Assembly: GCF_002217355.1 (NCBI RefSeq)
Contig: NZ_MUHA01000017.1
Location: 1-64,000, forward strand
Direction: 5' to 3'
Length of the DNA stretch: 64,000 nucleotides
DNA from: Flavobacterium oncorhynchi
Lineage (GTDB): Bacteria > Bacteroidota > Bacteroidia > Flavobacteriales > Flavobacteriaceae
A program made the position numbers and the translations under genes. Of this stretch, positions 7,805 to 16,661 are shown piece after piece (position 1 is the first letter of the stretch; the number at the start of each line of letters is the position of its first letter). The notes below the pieces were generated by a model, which did not search any database, was not told the DNA's origin, and saw only the letters and a program-made list of their open reading frames with translations.

Positions 7805-10399
7805 ATGAAAATATCGCATCTGATTTTATTGTTTTTCCTAATCGGATTAAGCACAAATTTGTATGCCATAAATCCAGAAAAATATTTAGTCAATTGGGCC
7901 TCTAATGAAAATTTTCCTTTGGTTTCAAAAGGAAAAACAGCTTCAATTTTTGTAGACGATAAAGATTATGGAGGAGTTTTAAAAGTAACAGGACATTTAG
8001 AAAATGATCTTTTTAAAGTTTCAGATTTGCATCTGAAAAGAATAAAAAAGATTTCTGAAGCAGAAGATTTTGTCCTTATTATTGGAACACTTGGAAAAAG
8101 TAAAATTATCGATCAATTAGCCAAAGAAGGAAAAATAGATGGCAATCAACTTCAAGGGAAATGGGAAAAATTTACCACACAAATTGTCGAAAATCCGTTT
8201 AAAGGAATTAAAAAAGCATTGGTAATTGCAGGTTCCGATAAACGGGGAACTATTTATGGAATCTACGATTTGTCGAATCAAATTGGCGTTTCGCCTTGGT
8301 ATTATTGGGCAGATGTTCCAGTCAAAAAACAATCGGAACTGCATGTTCTGCCGGGAATTCAATCGCAAGGAGAACCAAAAGTAAAATACAGAGGAATTTT
8401 TATAAACGACGAAGCCCCAGCTTTGTCGGGTTGGGCATTTGAGAAATTTGGCGGATTTAATTCGAAATTCTATGATAAAGTTTTTGAATTGATTCTGCGA
8501 ATGAAAGGCAACTATTTATGGCCGGCAATGTGGGGCAGAATGTTTTATGTCGAAGATCCGCAAAATGCTGTTTTGGCCGATGAATACGGAATTGTCATGG
8601 GAACTTCGCATCATGAACCGTTAACGAGAGCACACGCCGAATGGGGAAAAGCAAACGGGAAATGGGATTTTAACACCAATTCTGAAGCTCTGATTCAATT
8701 TTGGAAAGACGGAATTAAACGAATGGGAAATAAAGAAACTATCGTTACAATCGGAATGCGTGGCGACGGCGATGAACCCATGACGGAAGGAACTGCAATT
8801 GAGTTATTAGAAAATATCGTAAAAACCCAAAGAAATATAATTGCAGAAGTTACGAAAAAACCTGTCGAAGAAACTCCGCAAATGTGGGCGCTTTATAAAG
8901 AAGTTCAGGATTATTACGACAAAGGAATGACCGTTCCCGATGATGTTACGCTTTTGCTTTGTGATGACAATTGGGGAAATATCCGCAAACTGCCAGAATT
9001 AGAGGCAAAACCAAGAAAAGGCGGTTACGGAATTTATTATCATTATGATTACGTAGGCGGGCCACGAAATTACAAATGGATTAATACTAATCAGATTGAA
9101 CGTGTTTGGGAACAAATGGATTTGGCGTATCAATATGGAGTCGATAAAATCTGGATTGTAAATGTAGGCGATATCAAACCAATGGAATTTCCAATGGAAT
9201 TTTTCTTAGATATGGCGTGGAATCCTGAAAAGTTTAATCCTGGAAATTTAGAGCAATATTATTTAAATTGGGCAAAAGAGAATTTTGATAATCAGTTTTC
9301 AGGAGAAATTGCTGAAATTTTGAAATTATATACAAAATATAATTCACGAAGAAAACCAGAACTTTTGGATGCCAAAACATACAGTATTACCAATTATAAT
9401 GAAGGAGATAGAGTTGTAGCAGATTACCAAAAATTGGTTGAGAAAGCCAATTCAATAAATGAAAAATTAAAACCAGAATATAAAGATGCCTTTTATCAGC
9501 TAGTTTTATTTCCTGTTTTGGCAAGCGCTAATTTAAATGAAATGTATGTTGCAACGGCTAAAAATCATTTGTATGCAGAACAAGGAAATGTCATGGCAAA
9601 TACTTATGCTGAAAAAGTAAAAGAGTTATTTAAAAAAGATGCTGAGCTCACAAATTACTATCACACTCAATTAGCAAATGGTAAGTGGAATCATATGATG
9701 TCGCAAACACATATTGGTTATGATAATTGGCAACAGCCTGAAAAAAATGTGATTCCGAAAACAAAAACAATCGAAATTTCAAACAAAATTCAAGAGGGAG
9801 TTTCTATAGAAAATTTTCCAAAGGCTAGAACTTCCATTAATAAAAATAGAGATTTAGATCATGTTAGAGGTTTTGTTGGGGACAACGGATGTATTTCAAT
9901 AGAAAGTAAAAATTATTCTAAAGCAATCAATTCAGATACAGTAAAATGGACTATAATTCCAAATCTTGGTAAAACAGATTCAGGAATAACAATAAAACCT
10001 TCTAATATCAAATCAATTGAAATTTCAGAAAGATCGCCAAGATTAGAATACAACGTTCATTTTTTCAGTAAAGGAAAGATAAAAGTAAATGCCTATTTTT
10101 CACCAACAATCAATTTTAAAATCGGTGACGGCTTAAAATACGGAATTGGCTTTAATGATGAAAAATCACAAATAATGAACCTCAACAACGATTCTTCAGA
10201 AAAAGCTTGGGCAGAATCGGTTGCAAATACTATTAAAATTATAACCTCAACGCATGAAATTGAAAAAGCAGGAAATCATGTTTTGAAAATTTATGCGATT
10301 GATCCGGCTTTGGTACTTCAGAAAATTGTAATTGAAACGGAAGAAGGAAAAGTTTTGGAGTCGTATTTGGGGCCGCCAGAGAGTTTTAGGAAGGAATGA
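7805..10399 (+). CDS. GH115 xylan alpha-1,2-glucuronidase
   Basis: About 864 aa. Met at 7805 is preferred over the in-frame Met at 7793, because the latter lies in a repeat fragment (CTATGTGTTTAAAA) and Met-Lys-Ile begins a normal signal peptide ending ...STNLYA. GH115 enzymes remove (methyl)glucuronic acid from terminal and internal xyloses of long xylan chains, complementing GH67. Family landmarks include RGTIYGIYDLSNQIGVSPWYYWADVPV, KYRGIFINDEAPALSGW, KGNYLWPAMWG, TIGMRGDGDEPM, DDNWGNIRKLP and a C-terminal beta-sandwich from about residue 690. Codon use and base composition match the neighbours. Confidence 0.94.
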   Translation: MKISHLILLFFLIGLSTNLYAINPEKYLVNWASNENFPLVSKGKTASIFVDDKDYGGVLKVTGHLENDLFKVSDLHLKRIKKISEAEDFVLIIGTLGKSKIIDQLAKEGKIDGNQLQGKWEKFTTQIVENPFKGIKKALVIAGSDKRGTIYGIYDLSNQIGVSPWYYWADVPVKKQSELHVLPGIQSQGEPKVKYRGIFINDEAPALSGWAFEKFGGFNSKFYDKVFELILRMKGNYLWPAMWGRMFYVEDPQNAVLADEYGIVMGTSHHEPLTRAHAEWGKANGKWDFNTNSEALIQFWKDGIKRMGNKETIVTIGMRGDGDEPMTEGTAIELLENIVKTQRNIIAEVTKKPVEETPQMWALYKEVQDYYDKGMTVPDDVTLLLCDDNWGNIRKLPELEAKPRKGGYGIYYHYDYVGGPRNYKWINTNQIERVWEQMDLAYQYGVDKIWIVNVGDIKPMEFPMEFFLDMAWNPEKFNPGNLEQYYLNWAKENFDNQFSGEIAEILKLYTKYNSRRKPELLDAKTYSITNYNEGDRVVADYQKLVEKANSINEKLKPEYKDAFYQLVLFPVLASANLNEMYVATAKNHLYAEQGNVMANTYAEKVKELFKKDAELTNYYHTQLANGKWNHMMSQTHIGYDNWQQPEKNVIPKTKTIEISNKIQEGVSIENFPKARTSINKNRDLDHVRGFVGDNGCISIESKNYSKAINSDTVKWTIIPNLGKTDSGITIKPSNIKSIEISERSPRLEYNVHFFSKGKIKVNAYFSPTINFKIGDGLKYGIGFNDEKSQIMNLNNDSSEKAWAESVANTIKIITSTHEIEKAGNHVLKIYAIDPALVLQKIVIETEEGKVLESYLGPPESFRKE

Positions 10400-10423
10400 T
10401 TTCATAACGTAACACATTCTGTC

Positions 10424-10550
10424 TGTCATTTCGACGTAAGGAGAAATCTTCGCGAGAAACTCTACAAAGTTGATCCAGCATACGGAGCTACTTACGAAGA
10501 TTTGCTTTGCCTGTTCGCTATCACTCAAGTCTCCTTACGTCGAAATGACA
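10424..10550. repeat. family A inverted-repeat element, copy 2
   Basis: Arms TGTCATTTCGACGTAAGGAGA and its complement TCTCCTTACGTCGAAATGACA bracket a 127-bp element, longer than the other copies in the central loop. The change GACGTAAGG appears in both arms. Confidence 0.85.
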
Positions 10551-10576
10551 AGATTGAAGGGAAGCGTTACGGATTT

Positions 10577-10609
10577 AGACCTGATAAGTTTTTAAAACCT
10601 GTCAGGTCT
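10577..10609. repeat. short inverted repeat before the GH10 gene
   Basis: AGACCTGA and TCAGGTCT enclose an A/T-rich loop about 45 bp upstream of the GH10 start. It could be a small hairpin in the transcript; there is no U tract, so it is not a convincing terminator. Confidence 0.4.
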
Positions 10610-10652
10610 ACGTTGAGAAGCAAAAAATGATTAACTATTTAAACCAAAAGAT

Positions 10653-11762
10653 ATGAAATTTATTAAACCTTGCTTAATTGCCGTCACGACTTTGCTGGCT
10701 GTGAGCTGTACGTCGCAAAAAGAAACCGCTTCATTAAAAGACGCTTACAAAGATGATTTTTACATCGGAACTGCTTTGAGCGCTGACCAAATCTTAGAAA
10801 AAGATAAAAAAGAAGATTCGCTGATTCGAAAAGAATTTAATGCAATTACAGCAGAAAATATCATGAAATCGATGTACATGCATCCGCAAAAAGACAAATA
10901 TGATTTTGCTTTATCGGATAAATTTGTAGCGTATGGAGAGAAAAACAAAATGTTTGTTCATGGTCATACTTTGATTTGGCACAGCCAATTGGCGCCTTGG
11001 ATGGAAAAGATTGCCGACAGTACAGAAATGAAGACCTTTATGAAAGATCATATCACGACAATAGTTTCAAAATATAAGGGAAGAATCAATTCGTGGGACG
11101 TTGTTAACGAAGCGTTGAACGAGGATGGAACGTTAAGACAATCTGTTTTTTTGAAAACACTAGGGGAAAAATATCTGGTCGATGCTTTCAAACTGGCTGA
11201 AAAAGCCGATCCAAAAGCCGAGTTATATTACAACGATTATAATATAGAAGAACCAGTAAAAAGAGCCGGAGCTATTGCTTTAATCAAAAAAATAAAAGCA
11301 GAAGGCGGAAAAGTTGACGGAGTTGGAATTCAAGGGCATTGGAGATTAAATAGTCCGTCATTAGAAGAAATTGAGAAAAGTATTTTAGAGTATTCAGCAT
11401 TAGGAGTTAAAGTAGCTTTTACAGAATTGGATATTACTGTTTTACCAAATCCGTGGGATTTGAAAGGAGCAGAGATCAGTCAGAAATTTGAGGGAAGCGA
11501 GAAAATGAATCCATATCCAAAAGCATTGCCAGATTCTATCCAAAACAAACTTGCAGAACGTTACGAATCAATTTTTAAACTATTTTTAAAACATAAAGAT
11601 AAAATCAGCCGTATTACTTTTTGGGGTGTTCATGATGGGCAATCTTGGCTGAACGACTGGCCGATAAAAGGAAGAACTAATTATCCTTTACCATTTGATG
11701 CCACTTTAAGACATAAAAAAGCTTACGAAAGTATTTTAAAGCTGAAAGAAACTAAAGAATAA
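10653..11762 (+). CDS. GH10 endo-beta-1,4-xylanase lipoprotein
   Basis: 369 aa. The lipobox is LAVSC with Cys19, so the enzyme is tethered to a membrane. A single GH10 catalytic domain spans residues about 30-365. Landmarks are HGHTLIWHSQ, the acid/base Glu153 in WDVVNEAL, YYNDYNIE, GIQGHW, the nucleophile Glu258 in FTELDI, and FWGVHDGQSWLN. No carbohydrate-binding module is attached, unlike the second GH10 of this locus (28659-30869), so this one probably works on imported or short xylo-oligosaccharides. It ends the first run of the xylan locus. Confidence 0.96.
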   Translation: MKFIKPCLIAVTTLLAVSCTSQKETASLKDAYKDDFYIGTALSADQILEKDKKEDSLIRKEFNAITAENIMKSMYMHPQKDKYDFALSDKFVAYGEKNKMFVHGHTLIWHSQLAPWMEKIADSTEMKTFMKDHITTIVSKYKGRINSWDVVNEALNEDGTLRQSVFLKTLGEKYLVDAFKLAEKADPKAELYYNDYNIEEPVKRAGAIALIKKIKAEGGKVDGVGIQGHWRLNSPSLEEIEKSILEYSALGVKVAFTELDITVLPNPWDLKGAEISQKFEGSEKMNPYPKALPDSIQNKLAERYESIFKLFLKHKDKISRITFWGVHDGQSWLNDWPIKGRTNYPLPFDATLRHKKAYESILKLKETKE

Positions 11763-11798
11763 ATACTAAAAAAGCTTCAGCTTTAAGAAAATAACCAA

Positions 11799-11808
11799 CA
11801 ATCGGTTG
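11799..11808. promoter_or_regulatory. LacI-type operator O2 (symporter promoter, upstream)
   Basis: CAATCGGTTG is the exact reverse complement of the O1 core. It lies 46 bp upstream of the TTG element of the symporter promoter and 78 bp (start to start) from operator O3, a spacing compatible with cooperative or looped binding. Confidence 0.72.
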
Positions 11809-11844
11809 TGAAATGAAAAATAACTTAAATAAAGTAAACTAAAT

Positions 11845-11874
11845 TTGCATAATATGTTTTTTTGTCTAATTTTA
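11845..11874 (+). promoter_or_regulatory. promoter of the symporter-GH43 operon
   Basis: TTG at 11845-11847, a 19-nt spacer and TAATTTTA at 11867-11874 fit the Bacteroidota TTG/TAnnTTTG promoter. Operator O3 starts two bases further on and would cover the start site. Confidence 0.6.
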
Positions 11875-11876
11875 CA

Positions 11877-11886
11877 CAACCGATTG
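11877..11886. promoter_or_regulatory. LacI-type operator O3 (symporter promoter, start-site)
   Basis: CAACCGATTG, identical to O1, sits immediately downstream of the -7 element, where a bound protein would block initiation. Confidence 0.75.
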
Positions 11887-11909
11887 TTTTAAATAAAAAT
11901 AGCACAATC

Positions 11910-12011
11910 TTGTCATTTCGAGGAACGAGAAATCACACTAGAATCTCCGCACAGAATGTCGCCAATCTTTGCCGAATCCCGCGTGTGATTTCTTCTTCGT
12001 CGAAATGACAA
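11910..12011. repeat. family A inverted-repeat element, copy 3 (mixed arms)
   Basis: The left arm is TTGTCATTTCGAGGAACGAG while the right arm reads CTTCTTCGTCGAAATGACAA, so the arms belong to two different subtypes. It lies in the 5' untranslated part of the symporter transcript. Confidence 0.85.
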
Positions 12012-12036
12012 AAAAGACAACTAACTAATCAAAAAA

Positions 12037-13488
12037 ATGACCACAAACCCACGAATGACTGACATTTCACAAAAACTATCCATCAAAGAAAAAATTGGAT
12101 ACAGCTTAGGAGACTTAGCTGCTAATTTAGTTTTTCAGACTTTGATGACATATCTGGCGTATTTCTACACCGATATTTACGGATTATCACCAACTGATTC
12201 TTCGATCATCATGCTGATTGTTGGATTAATTGCCGCTTTTATTTTTAACCCGATCATTGGAGTTTTAGCAGATAGAACCAGTACAAAATGGGGAAAATTC
12301 AGACCTTGGATTTTAATAACTGCAATTCCGCTTGGAGTAGTGGCTTTATTAGCGTTTTCAACTCCCGATTTTTCGTATAAAGGAAAAGTAATTTACGCTG
12401 TTGTAACCTATAGTTTATTGTTGCTTTTTTACGCAGGAAACAATCTGCCATATTCTGCTTTAAGCGGCGTTATTACAGGCGATATGAAAGAACGAAATAG
12501 CATGTCGTCCTATCGTTTTGTGGCGGTGATGTTTGCCCAGTTTTTTGTTCAGGTTTTTATGCTTGGCATTATCAAAAGTGCTGGAAACGGAGATAAAGCC
12601 ATCGGAATCGAAAAAGTAATGACTGCATTGGCGATTATTGGAACCATCATGCTTTTAATTACTTTTCTAACGACCAAAGAAAGAATTATTCCGAAACCAG
12701 AGCAAAAGTCAAGTGTAAAAGAAGATTTAAGCGATTTAATCAAAAACAGGCCTTGGGTTATTATGCTTTCGCTAACAACTTTAGTTTTTGTGACTTTGGC
12801 GATGAAAGGTGGTTCGTATGTGTATTATTTTGAAAATTACGTTGATAAGCAACAATTGGCCATTTTTATTCAGCCTATTTTGGATACTTTATCAAATATC
12901 GGATTGAATCATTTTGGCAATGACCCAGTTTCAGCAGGTTTCGGATTGTTTAATGCTGGCGGAATTATCTTTATGATTGTCGGAATTACATTATCGAAAA
13001 ATCTTGCTGACAAATACGGTAAAAGAAATGTTTTTGGCTTGTTTTTATTCATTTCAACTTTGTTCATTATCGCTTTCTATTTCTATCCGCCAACATCAAT
13101 AAGGTTGATATTTTTCTCCCAAATCCTGCATGGATTTTTCTACGGAATCACAATCCCAATTCTTTGGGCAATGATTGCCGATGTTGCCGATTATTCAGAA
13201 TGGTTGAATAATCGCCGCGCAACGGCCATTATTTTTTCGGCAATGATGGTAGGTTTAAAAGCAGGATTAAGTATTGGAGGAGCTTTAACAACTTTATTTT
13301 TAGGTTATTTCAACTATGTTCCAAATGCTCCAGAACAATCCCAAACAGCCATAAACGGAATCAAATTATTAGTAAGTGTTTTTCCTGCAATCCCTTTTTT
13401 AATTGGAGCTGGATTGCTGTTTTTCTATAAAATAAACAAAGAAATGGAAGTGCAGATTGAAACAGAACTAAAAGAAAGAAGAACTTAA
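12037..13488 (+). CDS. GPH-type (glycoside-pentoside-hexuronide) cation symporter
   Basis: 483 aa membrane protein with about 12 predicted transmembrane segments and no signal peptide, so it lies in the inner membrane. The N-terminus KEKIGYSLGDLAANLVFQ and the loop NNLPYSALSGVITGD are typical of the MelB/XynP-like GPH family. Also typical are a cytoplasmic basic loop with DRTSTKWGKFRPW and a central ADKYGKRN. Such proteins import xylosides or xylo-oligosaccharides with Na+ or H+. The gene begins the operon with two GH43 genes; the first starts 21 bp after its stop. Two LacI-type operators flank its promoter. Confidence 0.93.
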   Translation: MTTNPRMTDISQKLSIKEKIGYSLGDLAANLVFQTLMTYLAYFYTDIYGLSPTDSSIIMLIVGLIAAFIFNPIIGVLADRTSTKWGKFRPWILITAIPLGVVALLAFSTPDFSYKGKVIYAVVTYSLLLLFYAGNNLPYSALSGVITGDMKERNSMSSYRFVAVMFAQFFVQVFMLGIIKSAGNGDKAIGIEKVMTALAIIGTIMLLITFLTTKERIIPKPEQKSSVKEDLSDLIKNRPWVIMLSLTTLVFVTLAMKGGSYVYYFENYVDKQQLAIFIQPILDTLSNIGLNHFGNDPVSAGFGLFNAGGIIFMIVGITLSKNLADKYGKRNVFGLFLFISTLFIIAFYFYPPTSIRLIFFSQILHGFFYGITIPILWAMIADVADYSEWLNNRRATAIIFSAMMVGLKAGLSIGGALTTLFLGYFNYVPNAPEQSQTAINGIKLLVSVFPAIPFLIGAGLLFFYKINKEMEVQIETELKERRT

Positions 13489-13509
13489 TTATTTAAACAA
13501 AATAGTACT

Positions 13510-14544
13510 ATGCCTGAAGATAGCATTGAACACATTAATTTTGAGGAAATTAATGACCTGGCGATTTCAAAGCCTTTAGTATCACACATGTACACGGCCG
13601 ATCCTTCGGCGCATGTATTCAACGGAAAAATTTACATTTACCCATCTCACGATATTGATGCCGGAATTCCGTTTAACGATAATGGTGATCATTTCGGGAT
13701 GGAAGATTATCATGTTTTTTCGATGGAAGACATTTCATCAGAAGTTGTTGATAATGGTGTTGCGTTGCATGTAGATGATGTGGCCTGGGCCGAAAAGCAA
13801 ATGTGGGCACCAGATGCAGCGTATAAAAATGGAAAGTATTACTTGTATTTTCCTGCCAAACGTGCCAATGGAATTTTCCAAATTGGTGTTGCCATAGCAG
13901 ATTCGCCTGTTGGACCTTTTGTTCCTGAAAAAGATGCCATAAAAGGAAGTTACAGCATTGATCCAGCAGTTTTTGAGGACGAGGACGGTAAACATTATAT
14001 TTATTTTGGCGGAATTTGGGGCGGTCAGCTTCAGAAATACCGCAACAATATATACAATGAAAACAACGAAGAACCTTCAGCAAATGAAAAAGCTTTAGGA
14101 GGAGTCGTGGCTTTATTAAGAGACGATATGCTTGAATTTGCGGAAGAACCAAAAGAGATTAAAATTTTGGATGAAAACGGAAATGAAATTCTGGCAGGCG
14201 ATAATGACCGTCGTTTTTTTGAAGCTTCATGGGTTCACAAATACAAGGAAAAATATTATTTCTCTTATTCAACAGGCGACACGCATTTTATCTGTTATGC
14301 GATTGGGGATAACCCTTATGGGCCGTTTACGTATCAGGGAAGAATTTTAAATCCTGTTGTTGGTTGGACATCGCATCATTCGATTTGTGAGGTAGAAGGC
14401 GAGTGGTATTTGTTTTATCACGATTCGAGTTTGTCAAAAGGAGTAACACATCTTCGAAGTATGAAAGTAACCAAAATCGATTATCTCGAAGACGGTTCCA
14501 TTATTACGATCGATCCTTACGGAATAAGAAGATTATTAGATTAA
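13510..14544 (+). CDS. cytoplasmic GH43 beta-xylosidase/alpha-L-arabinofuranosidase
   Basis: 344 aa with no signal peptide. The five-bladed GH43 fold is supported by the three catalytic positions: base Asp31 (TADPSAHVF), pKa modulator Asp151 (SIDPAVFEDEDG) and acid Glu238 (FFEASWVHKY). Located between an inner-membrane symporter and a lipoprotein GH43, it probably finishes xylobiose or arabinoxylo-oligosaccharides in the cytoplasm to give xylose for XylA. Beta-xylosidase and arabinofuranosidase activities cannot be separated from sequence alone. It is translationally close to the next gene (3 bp between stop and start). Confidence 0.92.
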   Translation: MPEDSIEHINFEEINDLAISKPLVSHMYTADPSAHVFNGKIYIYPSHDIDAGIPFNDNGDHFGMEDYHVFSMEDISSEVVDNGVALHVDDVAWAEKQMWAPDAAYKNGKYYLYFPAKRANGIFQIGVAIADSPVGPFVPEKDAIKGSYSIDPAVFEDEDGKHYIYFGGIWGGQLQKYRNNIYNENNEEPSANEKALGGVVALLRDDMLEFAEEPKEIKILDENGNEILAGDNDRRFFEASWVHKYKEKYYFSYSTGDTHFICYAIGDNPYGPFTYQGRILNPVVGWTSHHSICEVEGEWYLFYHDSSLSKGVTHLRSMKVTKIDYLEDGSIITIDPYGIRRLLD

Positions 14545-14547
14545 GAA

Positions 14548-16287
14548 ATGAAAAGAAGAAAAACAGGTTTAAAAATTGTTGCAGCAGTCATTTTGATGAG
14601 TGCTTTTTCTTCGTGTAAAAAAATTTCGCAAAAATCACAATCGGTTGTGTATTCCGATTATGCTTCTTTTGACTGGTTTGATTACCGAGGAAATGACGAT
14701 GCGTATCAAAATCTAACAAAATCTGATGCCGATTATTTAAATCCTGTTTTGGCTGGTTTTTATCCAGATCCTACTATTTGCAGGGTTGAGAATAAGTTTT
14801 ATCTCGTCAATTCTTCTTTTTGCTATTTCCCAGGATTACCTATTTTTGAAAGTACCGATTTGATAAATTGGAAACAAATAGGAAATATTATAAACCGTGC
14901 TGAACAAGCCGATTTTGGCAATTCTCGTTTGTCAGGCGGAATGTACGCACCGACGATTCGCTATAACAAAGGAACATTTTATTTGATTTGTACCAATGTA
15001 AGCGGAGTCGGTAACTTTATTGTTACAGCTAAAAATCCAGCTGGACCTTGGTCAAATCCAATTGCGTTTCCTGATGTAAACGGAATCGATCCAGATCTCT
15101 TTTTTGATGAAGATGGAAAAGTTTATATTACGCATAACGGGCCTCCGCCTAATAATGTTTCGCTTCATGATGGCCATCGCGCCATTTATATGCTGAAATA
15201 TGATTTGGAAAAACAAAAAACCACAACAAGTCCCAAATTGGTTATTAACGGCGGAACCGATATGTCTAAAAAGCCCGTTTGGATCGAAGGCCCACATGTG
15301 ATTAAAAAGCCCGGATTTTATTATATGATTTGCGCTCAAGGAGGAACAGGTTTCAATCATTCCGAAGTAGTTTTTAGAAGTAAAAACATTTATGGACCTT
15401 ATGAAAGTTATGCTAATAATCCCATTTTAACGCAATCGCATTTAGATCCGAATCGTAAAAATTTGGTTTCAACAACGGGTCACGCGGATTTTGTGGAATT
15501 GCCAAACGGCGATTGGTGGTCAGTATTTTTAGGTTGCCGACCTTATGAAGGCGATTTATACAATACAGGAAGGGAAACTTTTATGATGCCTGTAGAATGG
15601 AAAAACGACTGGCCAGAAATTATAGGAGGAAATGAACCAATTCCGATGATTCATAAACGACCAAATCTTCCACTTTCTAAAGAAAAAACAGAACCATTAA
15701 ATGGAAATTTTATTTCAAAAGACGATTTTGATTCGAATAAATTAGATTTTAAATGGAGTTTTATCAGAACGCCAAAAGAAAAATGGTACGAACTGATTAA
15801 TGGAAAATTGCTGATAAAACCAAGACCAGAATCAATTCACACCGAAACGAATTTTTCTTTTATCGGAAGAAGACAACAGCATTTAAAATTTGAAGCCTCT
15901 ATAAAGTTTGAATTTAATCCGAAGGTTAATTTACAGACGGCTGGTTTAACGGCTTTTCAAAACGAAAAACATTATTTTTTAATTGGAAAACGTCTGAACG
16001 CCGATCATAAATTGGAAGTTTTTGTTGAAAGAACTGCGGATAAAATTAATAACGGAAAATCGGAAATTATTGCAAAGAAAGAACTTTTGGATTCTGATAA
16101 GCCATTGTTTGTGAAGATTGAAGGAAATGGAAGATTCTATAGTTTTTATTATAAATCGACAGAAAAACAAGATTGGATTTTATTGATAAAAGATGTTGAT
16201 GGCTCGATTTTGAGTACAAAAGAAGCAGGAGGTTTTGTGGGGACATATTTAGGAATGTATGCGTCGAGTGAGCATTTTGAGAGATAG
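14548..16287 (+). CDS. GH43 beta-xylosidase-like lipoprotein with C-terminal beta-sandwich
   Basis: 579 aa. Lipobox FSSC (Cys23) predicts a lipid anchor. The GH43 propeller covers residues about 63-375 with Asp74 (GFYPDPTICRV), Asp181 (GIDPDLFFDEDG) and Glu247 (WIEGPHVIKK). A concanavalin-like beta-xylosidase C-terminal domain follows from about residue 385. This two-domain layout is typical of exo-acting beta-xylosidases on xylo-oligosaccharides. The start lies 3 bp after the preceding GH43, so the two form one unit. A sequence matching the LacI-type operator lies inside the reading frame at 14638-14647. Confidence 0.93.
   Translation: MKRRKTGLKIVAAVILMSAFSSCKKISQKSQSVVYSDYASFDWFDYRGNDDAYQNLTKSDADYLNPVLAGFYPDPTICRVENKFYLVNSSFCYFPGLPIFESTDLINWKQIGNIINRAEQADFGNSRLSGGMYAPTIRYNKGTFYLICTNVSGVGNFIVTAKNPAGPWSNPIAFPDVNGIDPDLFFDEDGKVYITHNGPPPNNVSLHDGHRAIYMLKYDLEKQKTTTSPKLVINGGTDMSKKPVWIEGPHVIKKPGFYYMICAQGGTGFNHSEVVFRSKNIYGPYESYANNPILTQSHLDPNRKNLVSTTGHADFVELPNGDWWSVFLGCRPYEGDLYNTGRETFMMPVEWKNDWPEIIGGNEPIPMIHKRPNLPLSKEKTEPLNGNFISKDDFDSNKLDFKWSFIRTPKEKWYELINGKLLIKPRPESIHTETNFSFIGRRQQHLKFEASIKFEFNPKVNLQTAGLTAFQNEKHYFLIGKRLNADHKLEVFVERTADKINNGKSEIIAKKELLDSDKPLFVKIEGNGRFYSFYYKSTEKQDWILLIKDVDGSILSTKEAGGFVGTYLGMYASSEHFER
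14638..14647. promoter_or_regulatory. LacI-type operator-like site O4 inside GH43 coding sequence
   Basis: CAATCGGTTG matches O2 exactly and lies 91 bp into the lipoprotein GH43 gene, in the linker region just after the lipobox. It may be an auxiliary operator or a chance match; the coding constraint there is weak. Confidence 0.45.
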
Positions 16288-16361
16288 TTTTCGCAACGTT
16301 TAGTCATTGTGAGGAACGAAACAATCTCACGCGGAATTCGCAAAAGTTATAACCGCAATAT

Positions 16362-16465
16362 TTGTCATTTCGACGGAGGAGAAATCTCCACGAGTAGCTC
16401 GACAAAGATTGACGATATGCTTTTGCGGAGTTTCTAGTGTGATTTCTCCTTCGTCGAAATGACAA
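16362..16465. repeat. family A inverted-repeat element, copy 4
   Basis: Arms TTGTCATTTCGACGGAGGAG and CTCCTTCGTCGAAATGACAA enclose 104 bp. A separate single arm of a variant (GTCATTGTGAGGAACGAAACAATCTC) precedes it at about 16304-16329, so two elements appear nested or adjacent in this spacer. Confidence 0.85.
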
Positions 16466-16488
16466 GATTGTCTCTTGAAACCGTTTTG

Positions 16489-16583
16489 CGTGAGGGATAG
16501 AAGTGGAAAGCCCGGAGCCTGACGAAGGAAGTGCGAGGACTTGCAACGGATAGCCCGACCCGCCTTTTTCGGCGGGGCACGCC
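16489..16583. repeat. GC-rich intergenic element, copy 2 (possible structured RNA)
   Basis: It opens with GCGTGAGGGATAGAAG and closes with CGGCGGGGCACGC, so GCGTG and CACGC can pair. Inside are GGATAGCCCGACCCGCC and a hairpin CGCCTTTTTCGGCG. It shares the words GGATxGAAG and AGCCCGxCCCG with the element at 88-184. Composition is far richer in G+C than its surroundings. Confidence 0.6.
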
Positions 16584-16661
16584 CAAATTATTAGAATAAA
16601 AGAGCTTTAAAAAAATAACATAATTCATGTAAAAAATAATTTTTTATAAAAGTTTTTTAGC

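Noticed and set aside
13673..14152. 159-residue open frame on the minus strand opposite the cytoplasmic GH43 gene
   Set aside because: It is antisense to a well-supported enzyme, is rich in His/Gln/Leu, and has no family signature.
16304..16628. Short open frames in the spacer before the GntR gene
   Set aside because: They are made of family A and GC-rich repeat sequence, rich in Arg and Ser, with no conserved look.
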